Source: an archaeon
GTDB taxonomy: Archaea; Nanobdellota; Nanobdellia; Woesearchaeales; GW2011-AR9
DNA: 64,000 bases
Assembly (NCBI GenBank): GCA_018670085.1
Contig: JABHRS010000007.1
Location: forward strand, 1 to 64,000
Direction: 5' to 3'
This document shows positions 25,965 to 35,735 of this stretch, in pieces. The notes beneath the pieces were generated by a model. That model did no database searches. It was not told the origin of the DNA and saw only the letters and a program-made list of their open reading frames with translations. How positions within the stretch are numbered: the first letter of the stretch is position 1; the number at the start of each line of letters is the position of its first letter. Both the position numbers and the translations under genes were made by a program.

Positions 25965-27029
25965 ATGTATAAATTAAAGCAAATTCCTTCGGATTTCATA
26001 GTAGATGAGATTGCTGATTTTGAAGTGGAATCACTAAATCAAAAATCTGGAAAATATATCTATCTCAAATTGAACAAAGAAAACTGGAATACAATCTCTG
26101 TTGTTCGTGAGATGGCAAAGCTGCTAGGTATTGATGCAAAAGACATTAATTTTGCTGGGACTAAAGATAAAAATGCAATTACTTCTCAATTTGTATCGAT
26201 TAAGACAAGTGGTAGAAATTTACTTGATAAATTACCTTTAAATTTGCCCAAGGGAATTTCTTTGCGATTTGTTGGATTTGCAGACTCGCCGCTTTCTCTT
26301 GGAAAATTGCTTGGAAATAAATTTGGAATTACAGTTCGTGGATTGGATGCAAATGAATCATTTATTGATCGAAAATTTTTTGTAAATTATTTTGATGAAC
26401 AACGATTTTCAACTAGTAATGTAGCAATTGGTAGGGCGATTATTAAGAAAGATTTCAAAAAAGCAGCAGAATTAATTAATGATTTTAAAGTACAAGGACA
26501 ATTGAAGGATAGTCCAAATCAACCACTAAAGGCATTGTTAAAATTGCCTCGTAAATTGTTGATGTTGTACATTCATGCTTATCAAAGTTATTTATGGAAT
26601 GAAACTGTTAGTGAATATTTGTCTATTAAGTATGGCGAAAATTTACCTATTATCAATTATAGTCAAGGAAAATTAATAATTTGTTCTGATTCACAATTAA
26701 CAGATTTGGTTGATTTCCAAATACCTTTAGTTGGTGCATTGCCATTATCAAATACTTTAAATTCTGAAATTAAAAAAATTGTAGAGACTTTAATGTATAA
26801 AGAAAATATTGATAGGTATGATTTTGTGATCAGACAATTGCCAAACATGACTCCAGAAGGAGGAATGCGAGATGTGGTTGCTAAGATTCAGAACTTGAGT
26901 GTTGGTGAGAAAGAAGTAGATGAGCTGAACAAAGAACTGATGAAAATGACAGTGTCATTTGAACTTGGAAGGGGATCTTATGCAACTATGTTAGTAAAAT
27001 TTCTATTGGATAACAAGAATGTTGACTAA
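25965..27029 (+). CDS. truD: tRNA pseudouridine synthase D
   Basis: TruD converts U13 of tRNA to pseudouridine. The protein has the N-terminal KLKQIPSDFIVDEIADFEVE, the catalytic-Asp motif FAGTKDKNAITSQFVSI, and the TruD-specific NYFDEQRFSTSNVAIGRAI. It has the inserted domain and the C-terminal ELGRGSYATMLVKFLL. The ORF track runs back to 25830 into the previous gene in another frame; the ATG at 25965 matches the family start (MYKLKQIPSDF). Length is 354 residues, normal for archaea. Confidence 0.93.
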   Translation: MYKLKQIPSDFIVDEIADFEVESLNQKSGKYIYLKLNKENWNTISVVREMAKLLGIDAKDINFAGTKDKNAITSQFVSIKTSGRNLLDKLPLNLPKGISLRFVGFADSPLSLGKLLGNKFGITVRGLDANESFIDRKFFVNYFDEQRFSTSNVAIGRAIIKKDFKKAAELINDFKVQGQLKDSPNQPLKALLKLPRKLLMLYIHAYQSYLWNETVSEYLSIKYGENLPIINYSQGKLIICSDSQLTDLVDFQIPLVGALPLSNTLNSEIKKIVETLMYKENIDRYDFVIRQLPNMTPEGGMRDVVAKIQNLSVGEKEVDELNKELMKMTVSFELGRGSYATMLVKFLLDNKNVD

Positions 27030-27099
27030 TTAAAAAATAATTAAAACAAAAAGAATTAATTAAAATAAATTAAAATTAATAAAAAAAAACCAGAAAAAA

Positions 27100-27594
27100 T
27101 TAAAAATCTGGAGAGATAATTAGACTATTTATTGGGTATCTGACTCCTTGATATCCAACAGTAACCACTCCATCTTCTTTGAAATTTCCACTTGCAGTTC
27201 CAGTCACTTCGTTTCCTTTTATATCATAAAAAATTAGTGCCCAGGTGCTAGTTGAAAGACTATTAATTTTAACATTTTTAATTTTTAAATCTTCTACTAC
27301 ACTGTTAACATATGCACATCCGCCTGGTGATTGACAGGATGTGAGTGATAACCTACTGATGTCTTTTTGATCTTGTAGCTCTAAATTAATCTGATATGCT
27401 TGACCTTGTGCTGGAAAATCTTGACTGGTCCAAACAACAAACCCAATTATAATAATTGAGATTATTGCAGTAATAATCATCTTTTCGTTATATTTATGAG
27501 CAGAAGTTTTTCTGGGACTAATCATTGATGCTTTTGATCTGGATGATTTTTTAGATCTACTTGTTTTTTTGTTTGTTGTTTTGCGTTTTGCCAT
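27100..27594 (-). CDS. Single-pass membrane protein with basic N-terminus
   Basis: The 164-residue protein starts with about 35 Lys/Arg/Ser-rich residues (KRKTTNKKTSRSKKSSRSK), followed by one membrane helix at about 40-57 (IITAIISIIIIGFVVW). The remaining 105 residues would be outside and look like a small beta domain (QINLELQDQKDISRLSL, VVTVGYQGVRYPINSLIIS) with two Cys that could form a disulfide. The positive N-terminus predicts N-in topology. No family recognised. It stands alone between truD and adk. Confidence 0.6.
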   Translation of the reverse strand: MAKRKTTNKKTSRSKKSSRSKASMISPRKTSAHKYNEKMIITAIISIIIIGFVVWTSQDFPAQGQAYQINLELQDQKDISRLSLTSCQSPGGCAYVNSVVEDLKIKNVKINSLSTSTWALIFYDIKGNEVTGTASGNFKEDGVVTVGYQGVRYPINSLIISPDF

Positions 27595-27695
27595 TGATAC
27601 ACCTCTTTGATCAATTCAAAAATTTGAACTGAGTAATAGCCTCTTTATGTTATTGATAATTATGAAGTATTGAGAGTATTTTAATGTTACTAAAA

Positions 27696-28367
27696 TTATC
27701 TCTTGCTTTTACTTTGATTTTTGCCTTTGCTAATCTTGTTTAATTTTTTGATAACTTCTTTAATCACTTCTTTTGGATTTTTACTAGCATCAACTGTGTA
27801 TAAAATATTCTGATCTGAATAATGTTTGATCAATGGTGCAGTTTTTTGATGATATACTCTAAACCTCTCTTTAATTATTTTTGGATTGTCATCATTTCGT
27901 CTGATGATTTTAGTTTTACATTTGTCACAAATATTTTTATTTTTTGGTGCAAAGAATTTAAGGTGATACTGAGTTCTACAATTTGGACAAACTCTTCTTA
28001 AACTTAAACGTTTGATAACTTCAGACTCTGGAACTTCAAGCATTAATACACAGTTGATATTTATTTTCATATCTTGAATGTACTCTGCTTGTTGTACTGT
28101 TCTTGGAAATCCATCTAACATAAACTTGGTTTTTTTGTGTACAATTAAATATATCAAATCTGAAACAAAATTTCCTGGGACTAATTCTCCTTTGTTTAGG
28201 TATTTGGCAATTTCTTTTCCTACAATGGTATCTTTTTTAATCTCATCTCGTAGTATTTGACCCATATAAACATCTTGCAGGGAATATTTTTTTGAGATCT
28301 GTTCAGCAACTGTGCTCTTGCCAGAACCAGGTGGACCCAATAAAACTAATTTTAGTGATTTTGCCAT
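27696..28367 (-). CDS. adk: Adenylate kinase (zinc-lid type)
   Basis: The bacterial-type adenylate kinase interconverts ATP, ADP and AMP. The P-loop is LVLLGPPGSGKSTVAEQISK, the AMP-binding segment is GFPRTVQQAEYI, and the lid contains RVCPNCRTQYH and ICDKC, four Cys that would hold zinc. The C-terminal helix is Lys-rich (KLNKISKGKNQSKSKR). The ATG at 28367 is chosen over the TTG at 28370. Archaea with this bacterial-type enzyme are common among DPANN. Confidence 0.93.
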   Translation of the reverse strand: MAKSLKLVLLGPPGSGKSTVAEQISKKYSLQDVYMGQILRDEIKKDTIVGKEIAKYLNKGELVPGNFVSDLIYLIVHKKTKFMLDGFPRTVQQAEYIQDMKININCVLMLEVPESEVIKRLSLRRVCPNCRTQYHLKFFAPKNKNICDKCKTKIIRRNDDNPKIIKERFRVYHQKTAPLIKHYSDQNILYTVDASKNPKEVIKEVIKKLNKISKGKNQSKSKR

Positions 28368-28472
28368 CAATTACAATGTAGTGTTTAAGATTTAAATAAT
28401 TGTTGATTTTTGTTGATATTTTTAGATTTATATTCAGAAAGGTTTATAATAGACTAATTTTCCCATAATAAT

Positions 28473-29048
28473 ATGGGATTCTACGGTGGAAGACATGATA
28501 AACGAAATGCTCGTCCAAAAACTGCGAAAGAATTGCAAAAAGATATAGATGCTCTTGATTTTCGATTGGAAACTGAGGCACTTAAATTCTCTGAAGAAAA
28601 AAAACTTCGTGGAACAATTCGTGATTTAAAGAAACAAAAAGTATTAACTTTAAAGAAAGTTAAACTGGCAGTTGAATCAAGAAACGCTAGTAGACCAAAT
28701 TCTTTGGTAGGCGGAAGGGTTTCAAGACAGGCTCCAGAACAAGTATTGTCAAAAGATTTTTCTAATAAGTTGAAATCTGCAAGGATTGCAAAAGGTCAAA
28801 CTCAAGAGGAGTTTTCTGCATTTTTGAATGAGCGTGAGAGTGTAGTCTCTAAATGGGAAAACGGGAGTTTGAAACCATCAATTGTAACTGCTAAAAAATT
28901 AGAAAAAATTCTGAAAATCACTATCGTTGTTGAAGCTGGAGTTGAGGCTGCTGATGCAAATGATATTTTGAAAAGTTTGAACCCAGCTAAAGGAAATAAG
29001 ACTGCAACTCTTGGTGATTTAGTGAAAGTAAAAGTTAGAAATCGCTAA
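28473..29048 (+). CDS. MBF1-like helix-turn-helix regulator
   Basis: The 191-residue protein has a charged, coiled-coil N-terminal half (KELQKDIDALDFRLETEALK). A Cro/XRE helix-turn-helix follows at about 100-155 (FSNKLKSARIAKGQTQEEFS then LNERESVVSKWENGSLKPS), the pattern of archaeal multiprotein bridging factor 1. The usual N-terminal zinc ribbon of MBF1 is absent; a coiled coil takes its place. TTTATAATAG at 28442-28451 sits at leaderless distance from the ATG at 28473. It is probably a DNA-binding or transcription/translation-coupled factor. Confidence 0.75.
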   Translation: MGFYGGRHDKRNARPKTAKELQKDIDALDFRLETEALKFSEEKKLRGTIRDLKKQKVLTLKKVKLAVESRNASRPNSLVGGRVSRQAPEQVLSKDFSNKLKSARIAKGQTQEEFSAFLNERESVVSKWENGSLKPSIVTAKKLEKILKITIVVEAGVEAADANDILKSLNPAKGNKTATLGDLVKVKVRNR

Positions 29049-29103
29049 TTTTTTTTTTTAATAGTAATTACACTTCAGATTATAATTCAGATTATAACAT
29101 CAT

Positions 29104-29565
29104 TCAAATAATTCTGTTAATAATTAAGAAAGTAATAGTGCCAAGTGTGATCCCTGCTAAGATGTCAGGAATGTCATGACGTCTTAAATAAATTCTAGAA
29201 TAACAAACTGCTAAAGCTGAAACTGTTAGAAGAATTGAAACCCCTATTATTTGATAATATGTTCCAAAAATTAATGCCAAAAAAATAGCTCTGGCAGCGT
29301 GAATACTTGGAAAACTACTAGCTTCAATCCTTTCGATCCATGTTTTGTGAGGTAATTCTTTTGGTCTTGCTTTGTAATAAAATGTTCTGATTAAGACAGC
29401 TATAAAAACAATGATAATCAGACCAAGTATTAACTCTATCACTAAACTGATTTGCTGAATTAATAATAAAAAAATGACCAGTGCAGCATAAAATGGGGAA
29501 CCACCAAAGGTTGTAATATCACGGACCACACTTCCATAAAATGATTTGAATAATTGTTTGCTCAT
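29104..29565 (-). CDS. PAP2-family membrane phosphatase
   Basis: The 153-residue membrane protein carries the three phosphatase motifs: YYKARPKELP (KxxxxxxRP-like), SSFPSIHAARA (the PSGH motif, here PSIH) and SRIYLRRHDIPDILAG (SRxxxxxHxxxD). Four or five hydrophobic segments surround them. Such enzymes dephosphorylate lipid phosphates such as polyprenyl diphosphate at the outer membrane face. The small size means a minimal version. It is isolated, with the divergent small gene at 29725 on the other strand. Confidence 0.8.
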   Translation of the reverse strand: MSKQLFKSFYGSVVRDITTFGGSPFYAALVIFLLLIQQISLVIELILGLIIIVFIAVLIRTFYYKARPKELPHKTWIERIEASSFPSIHAARAIFLALIFGTYYQIIGVSILLTVSALAVCYSRIYLRRHDIPDILAGITLGTITFLIINRII

Positions 29566-29724
29566 AAGCTTAGAAAAGTTTAATCAACTAAAAAGCTTTT
29601 GCATATCTATTGGAATTCTTAATGAGTACCTTACTTCATTTGACACATTTAAGGTGATTCTGAAATATTTGTCCTATTTTTGTCACATAGTTTATATACC
29701 ATTTTAGTCTTTGTTATTATTGAA

Positions 29725-30015
29725 ATGTCTATAGAATATATACTGGGAAATACAGATGGTTGTGTAGAGGTACCTGTACCTTGGGGAAGAATAGGAATTG
29801 AATGGAAACCTAATTACCATGTACCGTCGCCTCCTGAAATTGGACAGTCTACTCCTGTAGATAAAAGTGAAGGTGAGTATGCTCCTTTAGGAATTGGTCA
29901 AAATGATCCAAGAAAGGAAGCATGGGACAAGTATCAATGGGAAGAAGCCCAAAGGAATAGGGATGAAGCAAATATTGATGGTTATGTAAATAATCAAATT
30001 AATTTTGAGATTTAA
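29725..30015 (+). CDS. Small hypothetical protein, 96 residues
   Basis: TTTATATAC at about 29692-29700 is a TATA box placing transcription start at the ATG at 29725, so the upstream part of the ORF (from 29680) is not used. The protein is hydrophilic, Pro/Gly- and Trp-containing (VPVPWGRIGIEWKPN, ending with KEAWDKYQWEEAQRN). No motif recognised. It is convergent with the ACT-domain gene, 12 bases away. Confidence 0.5.
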   Translation: MSIEYILGNTDGCVEVPVPWGRIGIEWKPNYHVPSPPEIGQSTPVDKSEGEYAPLGIGQNDPRKEAWDKYQWEEAQRNRDEANIDGYVNNQINFEI

Positions 30016-30027
30016 TTTTTTTTGTGA

Positions 30028-30660
30028 TTATTTTTTTAAACTAATCATTGCTTTATGAGCGGCTAACAGATCGGATTCATTGACATAAAGTAGAATTTCA
30101 GGAATAGATTCAATAATTCCTTGGATATTTACACCTTCTAAACTAAGCTCTAATCCAATTCTTGCGAGAAGCCCAACAACCTCTTTATTTTCTTTTGGAA
30201 AAGTTAAACGAATTTCAGCTAAGTTTTCTATACTACTCTTGATATTTTTTGCTTGAAATATTTTCTTTTTAGCATCATAATCTTTTTGATTCATGAAAAT
30301 TTTAATCTGCTCTTTACCTTTAATTAATCTAAAATTTTTTTTAAGAATATTTTTTGACAAATAATCTTTACAAATAGATAAAAACTCTGCATCCTTTAAC
30401 TCAATCAGTAAAATATTATTTTTAGTTGTAATGATCATGGATTGAAGATATTTTTTTAAATTTTTTTCTTCAAAATTATTGTTTTTTTGATTTTCAAATC
30501 TTCGAATTGCACTAATAATTGCATCAATTGTACCATCTACTCCTTGATCTTGTAAATATCTAGCTAAAGCCCTAGAATTAATTAGATCTCTTTGAAGATT
30601 TTTTTGAATAGCTCTATCACTTGTTAGAATTGTGTGAACTTGATGATGGATGTTTGTCAT
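30028..30660 (-). CDS. Possible regulator with winged-helix-like N-terminus and ACT-like C-terminal domain
   Basis: The 210-residue protein begins with a helical region that resembles an archaeal winged helix (NSRALARYLQDQGVDGTIDA, then IISAIRRF). The C-terminal 65 residues (LAEIRLTFPKENKEVVGLLA, then LEGVNIQGIIES) read as an ACT-type ligand-binding fold in order beta-alpha-beta-beta-alpha. Other segments are Lys/Asn-rich. This would fit a transcriptional or amino-acid-responsive regulator, but the ligand is unknown. It lies 41 bases downstream of the GT39 gene on the same strand. Confidence 0.5.
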   Translation of the reverse strand: MTNIHHQVHTILTSDRAIQKNLQRDLINSRALARYLQDQGVDGTIDAIISAIRRFENQKNNNFEEKNLKKYLQSMIITTKNNILLIELKDAEFLSICKDYLSKNILKKNFRLIKGKEQIKIFMNQKDYDAKKKIFQAKNIKSSIENLAEIRLTFPKENKEVVGLLARIGLELSLEGVNIQGIIESIPEILLYVNESDLLAAHKAMISLKK

Positions 30661-30701
30661 ATAAGTAGGTAGACTGAATTAGTATTTTAGTGTTTTGGAA
30701 A

Positions 30702-32273
30702 TTATGATAATTTATAATTACCAATGGAATAAAATGACAAAATACAGATATTTCTTTTAAAATTATATTCTACTTGTTGAAGAAGATTATTTTCATTATC
30801 TATTCTGTTTAGAAATTTTTCTTTTTCTTCTTTACACTCTGTATCTGAACTATGGCAAACATAATCACAATCCCTAACTAAGATATAACTATAATCTCCA
30901 GCCTTTCTTTCATAAACAGCATTGGCAAGAGAAATGTCAGCAGTTGGGTAAATCAAATTATCCACATGTTCTATGATGTAGGGACTTGAAGATAATATTG
31001 GTTCAGTAATTTTATTTTCAATAATATAATCACCTAATAATTCAATTTCTGAATCGTAGACAGTAGTTGTATAACTGATATTAGCAGCTGGAAAAACTTG
31101 AGCACCAATGATTGCAGTAATTATAATCACTACAGCCAGAAATGGTTGAAACTTTTGAAAAATTGATTTCTGAGTATTTGATTTTTTTTCTGAAGGATCT
31201 AACTTATCATTCTGAAATAATAACTGAGATATTCTGGTTTCAACTTTTGCAATGATGTCTGAGATTAAAATTATCCAAAAAGGGTATAACATGATTAAAT
31301 ATCTAATCTCTTTTCTTGGAACAATTAACCAGAAATATAAAAATAATAACGTGCTACTGGTAACTATTAATGTTTTGGATTCATTTTTGTAATCTTTATT
31401 TATAATAAATAATATTATTGCAAATGGAATAATTGCAAACAGTTGATAAACAGGGAAAAAGTCTGTAAAATAAAACCAAAAATTAGTATCATACTGCCAA
31501 AGAAAGGTTCCAACAATCCAAGACCCACTTGTAAATGGGAGTAGTGGGTCAGAATATAGAATATAATTTAAAATCAGATATGGGATAAATGGAATTGAAA
31601 ATCCAAATAATAAGAAAATACTCTCCTTTAATTGTTTTATTATCTGATGTTTAGTAATAACTTGTTTCCTTGCAATAATTTGTCTTGCAATTAAAGTTGA
31701 AAAAAAGATCATTGCTAATGGAAATTTTGTTAATGCAGCGATGGCAAAAATTGTTCCAATCATTAAATTTTTGTATTTATTTTTCCATGATGGAAGAATT
31801 GTCTCTCTATTAATGAATAGATAAACTGCAGCTAAACAAAGAGTTAAAGCTAATGGTTCGGTTAAAATCAAACCTGTGAACATAATGGAAAGTGGTGCGA
31901 TTGCTAAAATAAAAGCAGTATAATATGCAGCTTTTTTTGAATATACTCTCTTGGCAATTTTGTATGAAAGGATGATTGTGGTTAATGAAAAAATTAAATC
32001 TAAAAATTTTCCAACCCACACAACATTAGCGCCAATTTTCCAAAAAAATCCAAGTAATATTGGATGAATCAATGGACGATATGGTTCCCAAATTCCACTT
32101 GACCCTAAGGTGTAAATATATTTTGAGACTCCTAAATAAATTGAGGAATCCCACCACAAATTGAAATTTTGATTCAGATGTACTAAACGAAATACCAAAG
32201 CTATAATTAATATGGATATGATGATCCAATTATTTTTAACAGTTTTAAACATAGAACTAATTTTTGAATCCAT
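30702..32273 (-). CDS. GT39-like membrane glycosyltransferase (dolichyl-phosphate mannosyltransferase family)
   Basis: The 523-residue protein has about ten membrane spans. The first extracellular loop holds FNLWWDSSIYLGVSKYIY, the acidic D/E-containing catalytic loop of the GT39/PMT family, then EPYRPLIHPILLGF, both family hallmarks. Around residue 310 is VPRKEIRYLIMLYPFWII, another PMT-type segment. The last 130 residues form a soluble extracellular domain with several Cys. It likely transfers a sugar from a polyprenyl-phosphate donor to surface glycans or proteins. Downstream on the same strand is the ACT-like regulator. Confidence 0.8.
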   Translation of the reverse strand: MDSKISSMFKTVKNNWIIISILIIALVFRLVHLNQNFNLWWDSSIYLGVSKYIYTLGSSGIWEPYRPLIHPILLGFFWKIGANVVWVGKFLDLIFSLTTIILSYKIAKRVYSKKAAYYTAFILAIAPLSIMFTGLILTEPLALTLCLAAVYLFINRETILPSWKNKYKNLMIGTIFAIAALTKFPLAMIFFSTLIARQIIARKQVITKHQIIKQLKESIFLLFGFSIPFIPYLILNYILYSDPLLPFTSGSWIVGTFLWQYDTNFWFYFTDFFPVYQLFAIIPFAIILFIINKDYKNESKTLIVTSSTLLFLYFWLIVPRKEIRYLIMLYPFWIILISDIIAKVETRISQLLFQNDKLDPSEKKSNTQKSIFQKFQPFLAVVIIITAIIGAQVFPAANISYTTTVYDSEIELLGDYIIENKITEPILSSSPYIIEHVDNLIYPTADISLANAVYERKAGDYSYILVRDCDYVCHSSDTECKEEKEKFLNRIDNENNLLQQVEYNFKRNICILSFYSIGNYKLS

Positions 32274-32422
32274 TTTTAATGTTGATTTGTTGTAATTGTT
32301 TTTTTATTTTTATTGATTTTTTTAAATTTTTTATTTTTATCTTAAGCTGGGTAATAATTGTTTTATAATAATTGTCATTTTTGTCATGTTAATTATTATT
32401 ATATTAATTTTAACCATGTGGT

Positions 32423-33256
32423 TCATGAACAAATACTGAGATTTTCTTGTTCACTGCAAAATAACTCTTTTAATTCATCTTTATTAACATATCCTATATG
32501 GGTTGTGTCACCAATAACTACGCTTGGGAATTCTTCTATCTCATATAGTGAAAATAATATCTGGGCTAATGGTTCTTCACTTGCTAAAGCTTGATCTATT
32601 GGAAATACTAAAAGTGAATCTTCTAATATTGCTTTATAATAACTAAGAACTGTTCCTTGACTTGGACAATCTGGACATCCCTCATAATAAAAATAAAGAA
32701 CCGTAACAAAATCTTTTTCACATTTTTCGGCTGCTTGTTTTGCTAGCATCCAATATCTAATATTATCAAGGGTGTATCTTCTTTTGAGTAAAATAAATTC
32801 TTCATCTGGTAAGGTGTTCTCTTCTTCATATTCAACTATCTTAGCAAGAGAATCAGATAAATCATTGACTGAATCTTGTAGAGAAGTAGTTAGAATTGTG
32901 CAACTATCTTTATTTGGAGTGTTTGAATCTAAAACAGTTGTTAAAAACAAATATTGTAACTGAAGGGACAAGTATTCAACATCTTGAGCTTGATTAATGT
33001 CTTCTGCCCAGTTATATCTCTCATCTTCTAAAATTATCCCAAGAGTTAATCCTAAACTAAATATCAGAAAAGTTAAAATTGCTGCAATAATATACTTGTC
33101 TGTGCTAATTTTTCGAAAATTTCTTGACTTTTGTTGATCTTTTTGATTGTTCATATTATCTTGTTTATTATAATGCTGATTGGGAGAATTATTATTTACT
33201 ACAGCTGAACTGTTTGATTTATCATTCTCTGAGTTAATTTTGTGAATTGATGTCAT
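32423..33256 (-). CDS. Membrane-anchored thioredoxin-fold protein with CPDC motif
   Basis: The 277-residue protein has a polar N-terminus rich in Asn, Ser and Lys, a membrane span at about 55-75 (IIAAILTFLIFSLGLTLG) and a helical stretch. The thioredoxin-like domain lies at about 185-277: VTVLYFYYEGCPDCPSQGTV contains the C-x-x-C active site, followed by FPSVVIGDTTHIGYVN, which has the cis-Pro-type segment. The domain would face outside, suggesting oxidative folding or disulfide exchange on surface proteins, which fits the Cys-containing envelope proteins encoded next door. Confidence 0.75.
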   Translation of the reverse strand: MTSIHKINSENDKSNSSAVVNNNSPNQHYNKQDNMNNQKDQQKSRNFRKISTDKYIIAAILTFLIFSLGLTLGIILEDERYNWAEDINQAQDVEYLSLQLQYLFLTTVLDSNTPNKDSCTILTTSLQDSVNDLSDSLAKIVEYEEENTLPDEEFILLKRRYTLDNIRYWMLAKQAAEKCEKDFVTVLYFYYEGCPDCPSQGTVLSYYKAILEDSLLVFPIDQALASEEPLAQILFSLYEIEEFPSVVIGDTTHIGYVNKDELKELFCSEQENLSICS

Positions 33257-33621
33257 ATAGAATTGTTGATTCTTTACTATTTATAAGGGTAGTGGAAATG
33301 AAGATAATACTCAAAATAACAAATTAGTATAAACTATTATCAGAACTATATAATCTAAAATATGGTCTAAACATTATCTAATCAAAATCTTTGTTTTATC
33401 ATTGGATCTAACCTATTAAATTATAAAAATTTATCATCTCTTATTTTTTTATTTTTTATGATTTATTTTTATTTGTATGATCATAGATTATTTGTTTGTT
33501 TATCACGAAAAAATCTTTTTTTTGTATGCGATATTACGAAAAATATATAAAGCAAAAATGCTTTGTAAACAGAATAGAGGAATTGAGATTAATTAAAATC
33601 TTAAACAAATGAGGTGAGTGA
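33257..33621. other. Non-coding AT-rich gap with promoter of the surface-protein cluster
   Basis: No gene is seen here. Most of the gap is low-complexity A/T sequence. Near its right end, CGAAA followed by AAATATATAAAG (about 33537-33552) is a strong BRE/TATA pair. A small hairpin, AAAGCA/TGCTTT around AAAA, follows it immediately near the expected transcription start. About 45 bases later GAGGTGAGTG is the ribosome binding site of the first cluster gene. Confidence 0.6.
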
Positions 33622-33873
33622 ATGGTTAAATCACAAGAAGTAAGTAATAAAACATTGTTGATTCTAATAGTTGCAGTAACAGTTGTAACAATTGTAAGTA
33701 CATGGTTTATAGTAGATTCTGTTTTTGATACTAAAGTATCAGTAGGAGAACCAGTTGGAAGTGCAGAAGTGTCATTAATAATTGAAGATCCTAACACAGA
33801 AGTTGTAGTTGAAGAAGAAGAGGAATCAGATTCTGAAGCTGAAGTTTCTTTAACAATAGAGGAATCAGAATAA
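33622..33873 (+). CDS. Small membrane-anchored acidic protein
   Basis: The 83-residue protein has a short polar start, one hydrophobic helix at about 11-30 (LLILIVAVTVVTIVSTWFIV) and an acidic outer tail with two copies of a short repeat (AEVSLIIEDP / AEVSLTIEES) separated by a Glu-rich stretch. GAGGTGA precedes the ATG by 4 bases. It opens a run of five plus-strand envelope genes. The repeat resembles the beta-strand starts of the two larger proteins that follow. No family recognised. Confidence 0.65.
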   Translation: MVKSQEVSNKTLLILIVAVTVVTIVSTWFIVDSVFDTKVSVGEPVGSAEVSLIIEDPNTEVVVEEEEESDSEAEVSLTIEESE

Positions 33874-33904
33874 AAAATAGTTATAATAAGAGGTATGGAA
33901 AAAA

Positions 33905-34618
33905 ATGGAAGAACATAAATTATTAACAGGAATGCTACTTGTTGCTTTAGTGGTTTCAATTGTTGGAACTGTAATCACAGTAGATAGATTAGGTGCACTT
34001 GGTGGAGGAACAGACAGTTCATTTACTGGTGCAATTACAGGAAGTGCGAATTTAACAATTACTGTAGATACTACAATTAGTTTACCAAGTTCAGAAGTAA
34101 CTCTTGGTAGTGGGAATGTAGCAGCTAATGCATCATTTGCAACAATTGACACTTCACTTCCTTTAAGTGTTGATGATGGGACATGGGCGAATCAATCTTA
34201 TAACATCACAGTTAGAAATGATGGGAATGTAAAAGTTAATGTTACTATTCAGTCAAATGTGACTAGAGGAAATGGAACTGGAATTGTGCCAGATTCATGG
34301 AGTTTTGCTTGTTCTGGAACAACAGAGAACACTTGTGGGCTTGGTTTTAATAATGAATCAGGAGAGGAATTAGAGTTTGCGTATAAAGGAGCTGATAATG
34401 AAGGGAATTCTTGTAATCCAAATCATCTTAGCACTGAATATCAATCTTTTAATAATTCTCTAGTAGAATATCCATTATGTGGATGTCTTGACTATGCTTC
34501 ACAGGTTGACGAGGTTCTAACTTACTTAAAAATAGGAATTCCTGGTGATACTACTGGACTTAAAGAGGCAACAATAACATTTACTGCAGTTCAACCTGGG
34601 CCAACATGTCCGAGTTAA
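33905..34618 (+). CDS. Secreted surface protein, paralogue 1
   Basis: The 237-residue protein starts MEEHKLLTGMLLVALVVSIV, a short positively charged head and one hydrophobic helix acting as signal or anchor. It then has an extracellular beta-rich body with SANLTITVDTTISLPSSEV, DGTWANQSYNITVRNDGN and VTIQSNVTRGNGTG. Several N-x-S/T sequons (NIT, NVT, NQS) suggest N-glycosylation, and paired Cys suggest disulfides. It is a close paralogue of the gene at 34802, sharing the N-terminus, the TWAN-SYNIT motif and the ending DDTTGLKEAT-TFTAV. It is likely a cell-surface or S-layer-like component. Confidence 0.7.
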   Translation: MEEHKLLTGMLLVALVVSIVGTVITVDRLGALGGGTDSSFTGAITGSANLTITVDTTISLPSSEVTLGSGNVAANASFATIDTSLPLSVDDGTWANQSYNITVRNDGNVKVNVTIQSNVTRGNGTGIVPDSWSFACSGTTENTCGLGFNNESGEELEFAYKGADNEGNSCNPNHLSTEYQSFNNSLVEYPLCGCLDYASQVDEVLTYLKIGIPGDTTGLKEATITFTAVQPGPTCPS

Positions 34619-34801
34619 TTAGTTAATTAATTTTTTTTTTTTCTTTTTCTTTTTTCATAATTTCTTTTTCTGGATTTAATTGTGTTCAAATTAATTTGAG
34701 TTTTGGTAGTTCTAAAATAAAAACGAAAATTTAATAAGCTAATTTTATTTACTTAAGATATAATTAATTTTTTGAATAATTAAATTATTGGGTGGATAAA
34801 G

Positions 34802-35500
34802 ATGGATGAACATAAATTGTTAACAGGGATGTTATTGATAGCTTTAGTAGTTACTGTTGTAGGTACATTAGTTACAGTAGATAGGTTAAGTGTAATTGAT
34901 GGTGGTAGTGTTTTAACTGGAGCAATATCTGGATCAGCAAACTTGTCCATTACTGAAGATATTACAATTAGCTTACCTTCAAGTTTGGTTGAGATTGGTT
35001 CTGGGAAAGTAGCAGCTAATGCAACTTTTGCGGTAGTTGATACTAGTAGTACAGTTGGAGTAGAAGACGGGACTTGGGCAAACAGTTCTTATAATATCAC
35101 ATTTAGAAATGATGGGAATGAAGGAGTAAATGTTACTGTTCAGTCCAATGTGACTCGAGGAAATGCATCTGGGGAAGATGGACTTACCTACAGCTTTGCT
35201 TGTTCTGGTGATACTGATGATTGTGGAAATGCGTTTACTAACAATACTGGGGATGAACTGGATTTTGCGTTTAAAGCATCTAACAATGAAGATGGGTCTT
35301 GTGCTGCAAGTTTTTTAACTAGTGCATTTCAATCATTTCACTCTGCAGACTTGGATTACAAACTTTGTGGATGTTTATCAGCTGATAACAGTAACGATGA
35401 AGTTGCAACTTTTTTTAAGATGGGTGTGCCTGACGACACTACAGGATTAAAAGAAGCCACATTAACATTTACTGCAGTATCCTCAGATGAGACTTGTTGA
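34802..35500 (+). CDS. Secreted surface protein, paralogue 2
   Basis: The 232-residue protein is a paralogue of the preceding one: same MDEHKLLTGMLLIALVVTVV head, the same GAISGSANLSITEDITISLP and DGTWANSSYNITFRNDGN body, and the same end (DDTTGLKEATLTFTAV). Many N-x-S/T sites and conserved Cys pairs are present. GGTGGATAAAG precedes the ATG, and the 183-base gap before it contains TTAAGATATAATTAATTTTT, a possible extra promoter region. The two copies likely arose by tandem duplication and may assemble together on the surface. Confidence 0.7.
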   Translation: MDEHKLLTGMLLIALVVTVVGTLVTVDRLSVIDGGSVLTGAISGSANLSITEDITISLPSSLVEIGSGKVAANATFAVVDTSSTVGVEDGTWANSSYNITFRNDGNEGVNVTVQSNVTRGNASGEDGLTYSFACSGDTDDCGNAFTNNTGDELDFAFKASNNEDGSCAASFLTSAFQSFHSADLDYKLCGCLSADNSNDEVATFFKMGVPDDTTGLKEATLTFTAVSSDETC

Positions 35501-35735
35501 TTAATGTAGTTGTATTTTTTTTATTTATTTATTTTTTATTTTATTTATTTTCTGTTTGATATTTTTTAAATGATGATATTTTTTTTTTTTTTTAAAGTTA
35601 TTCTCTGATAATTAGAAATTCTTGTTAAAAAGACACTGGAATATACTTATTTAAAACAAAAATTTTATAAGTAAGTTTTGAACTGATAATGTAGATAATG
35701 TTAATCCGATCATTTTGTTTTTATAGAGGTGGAAA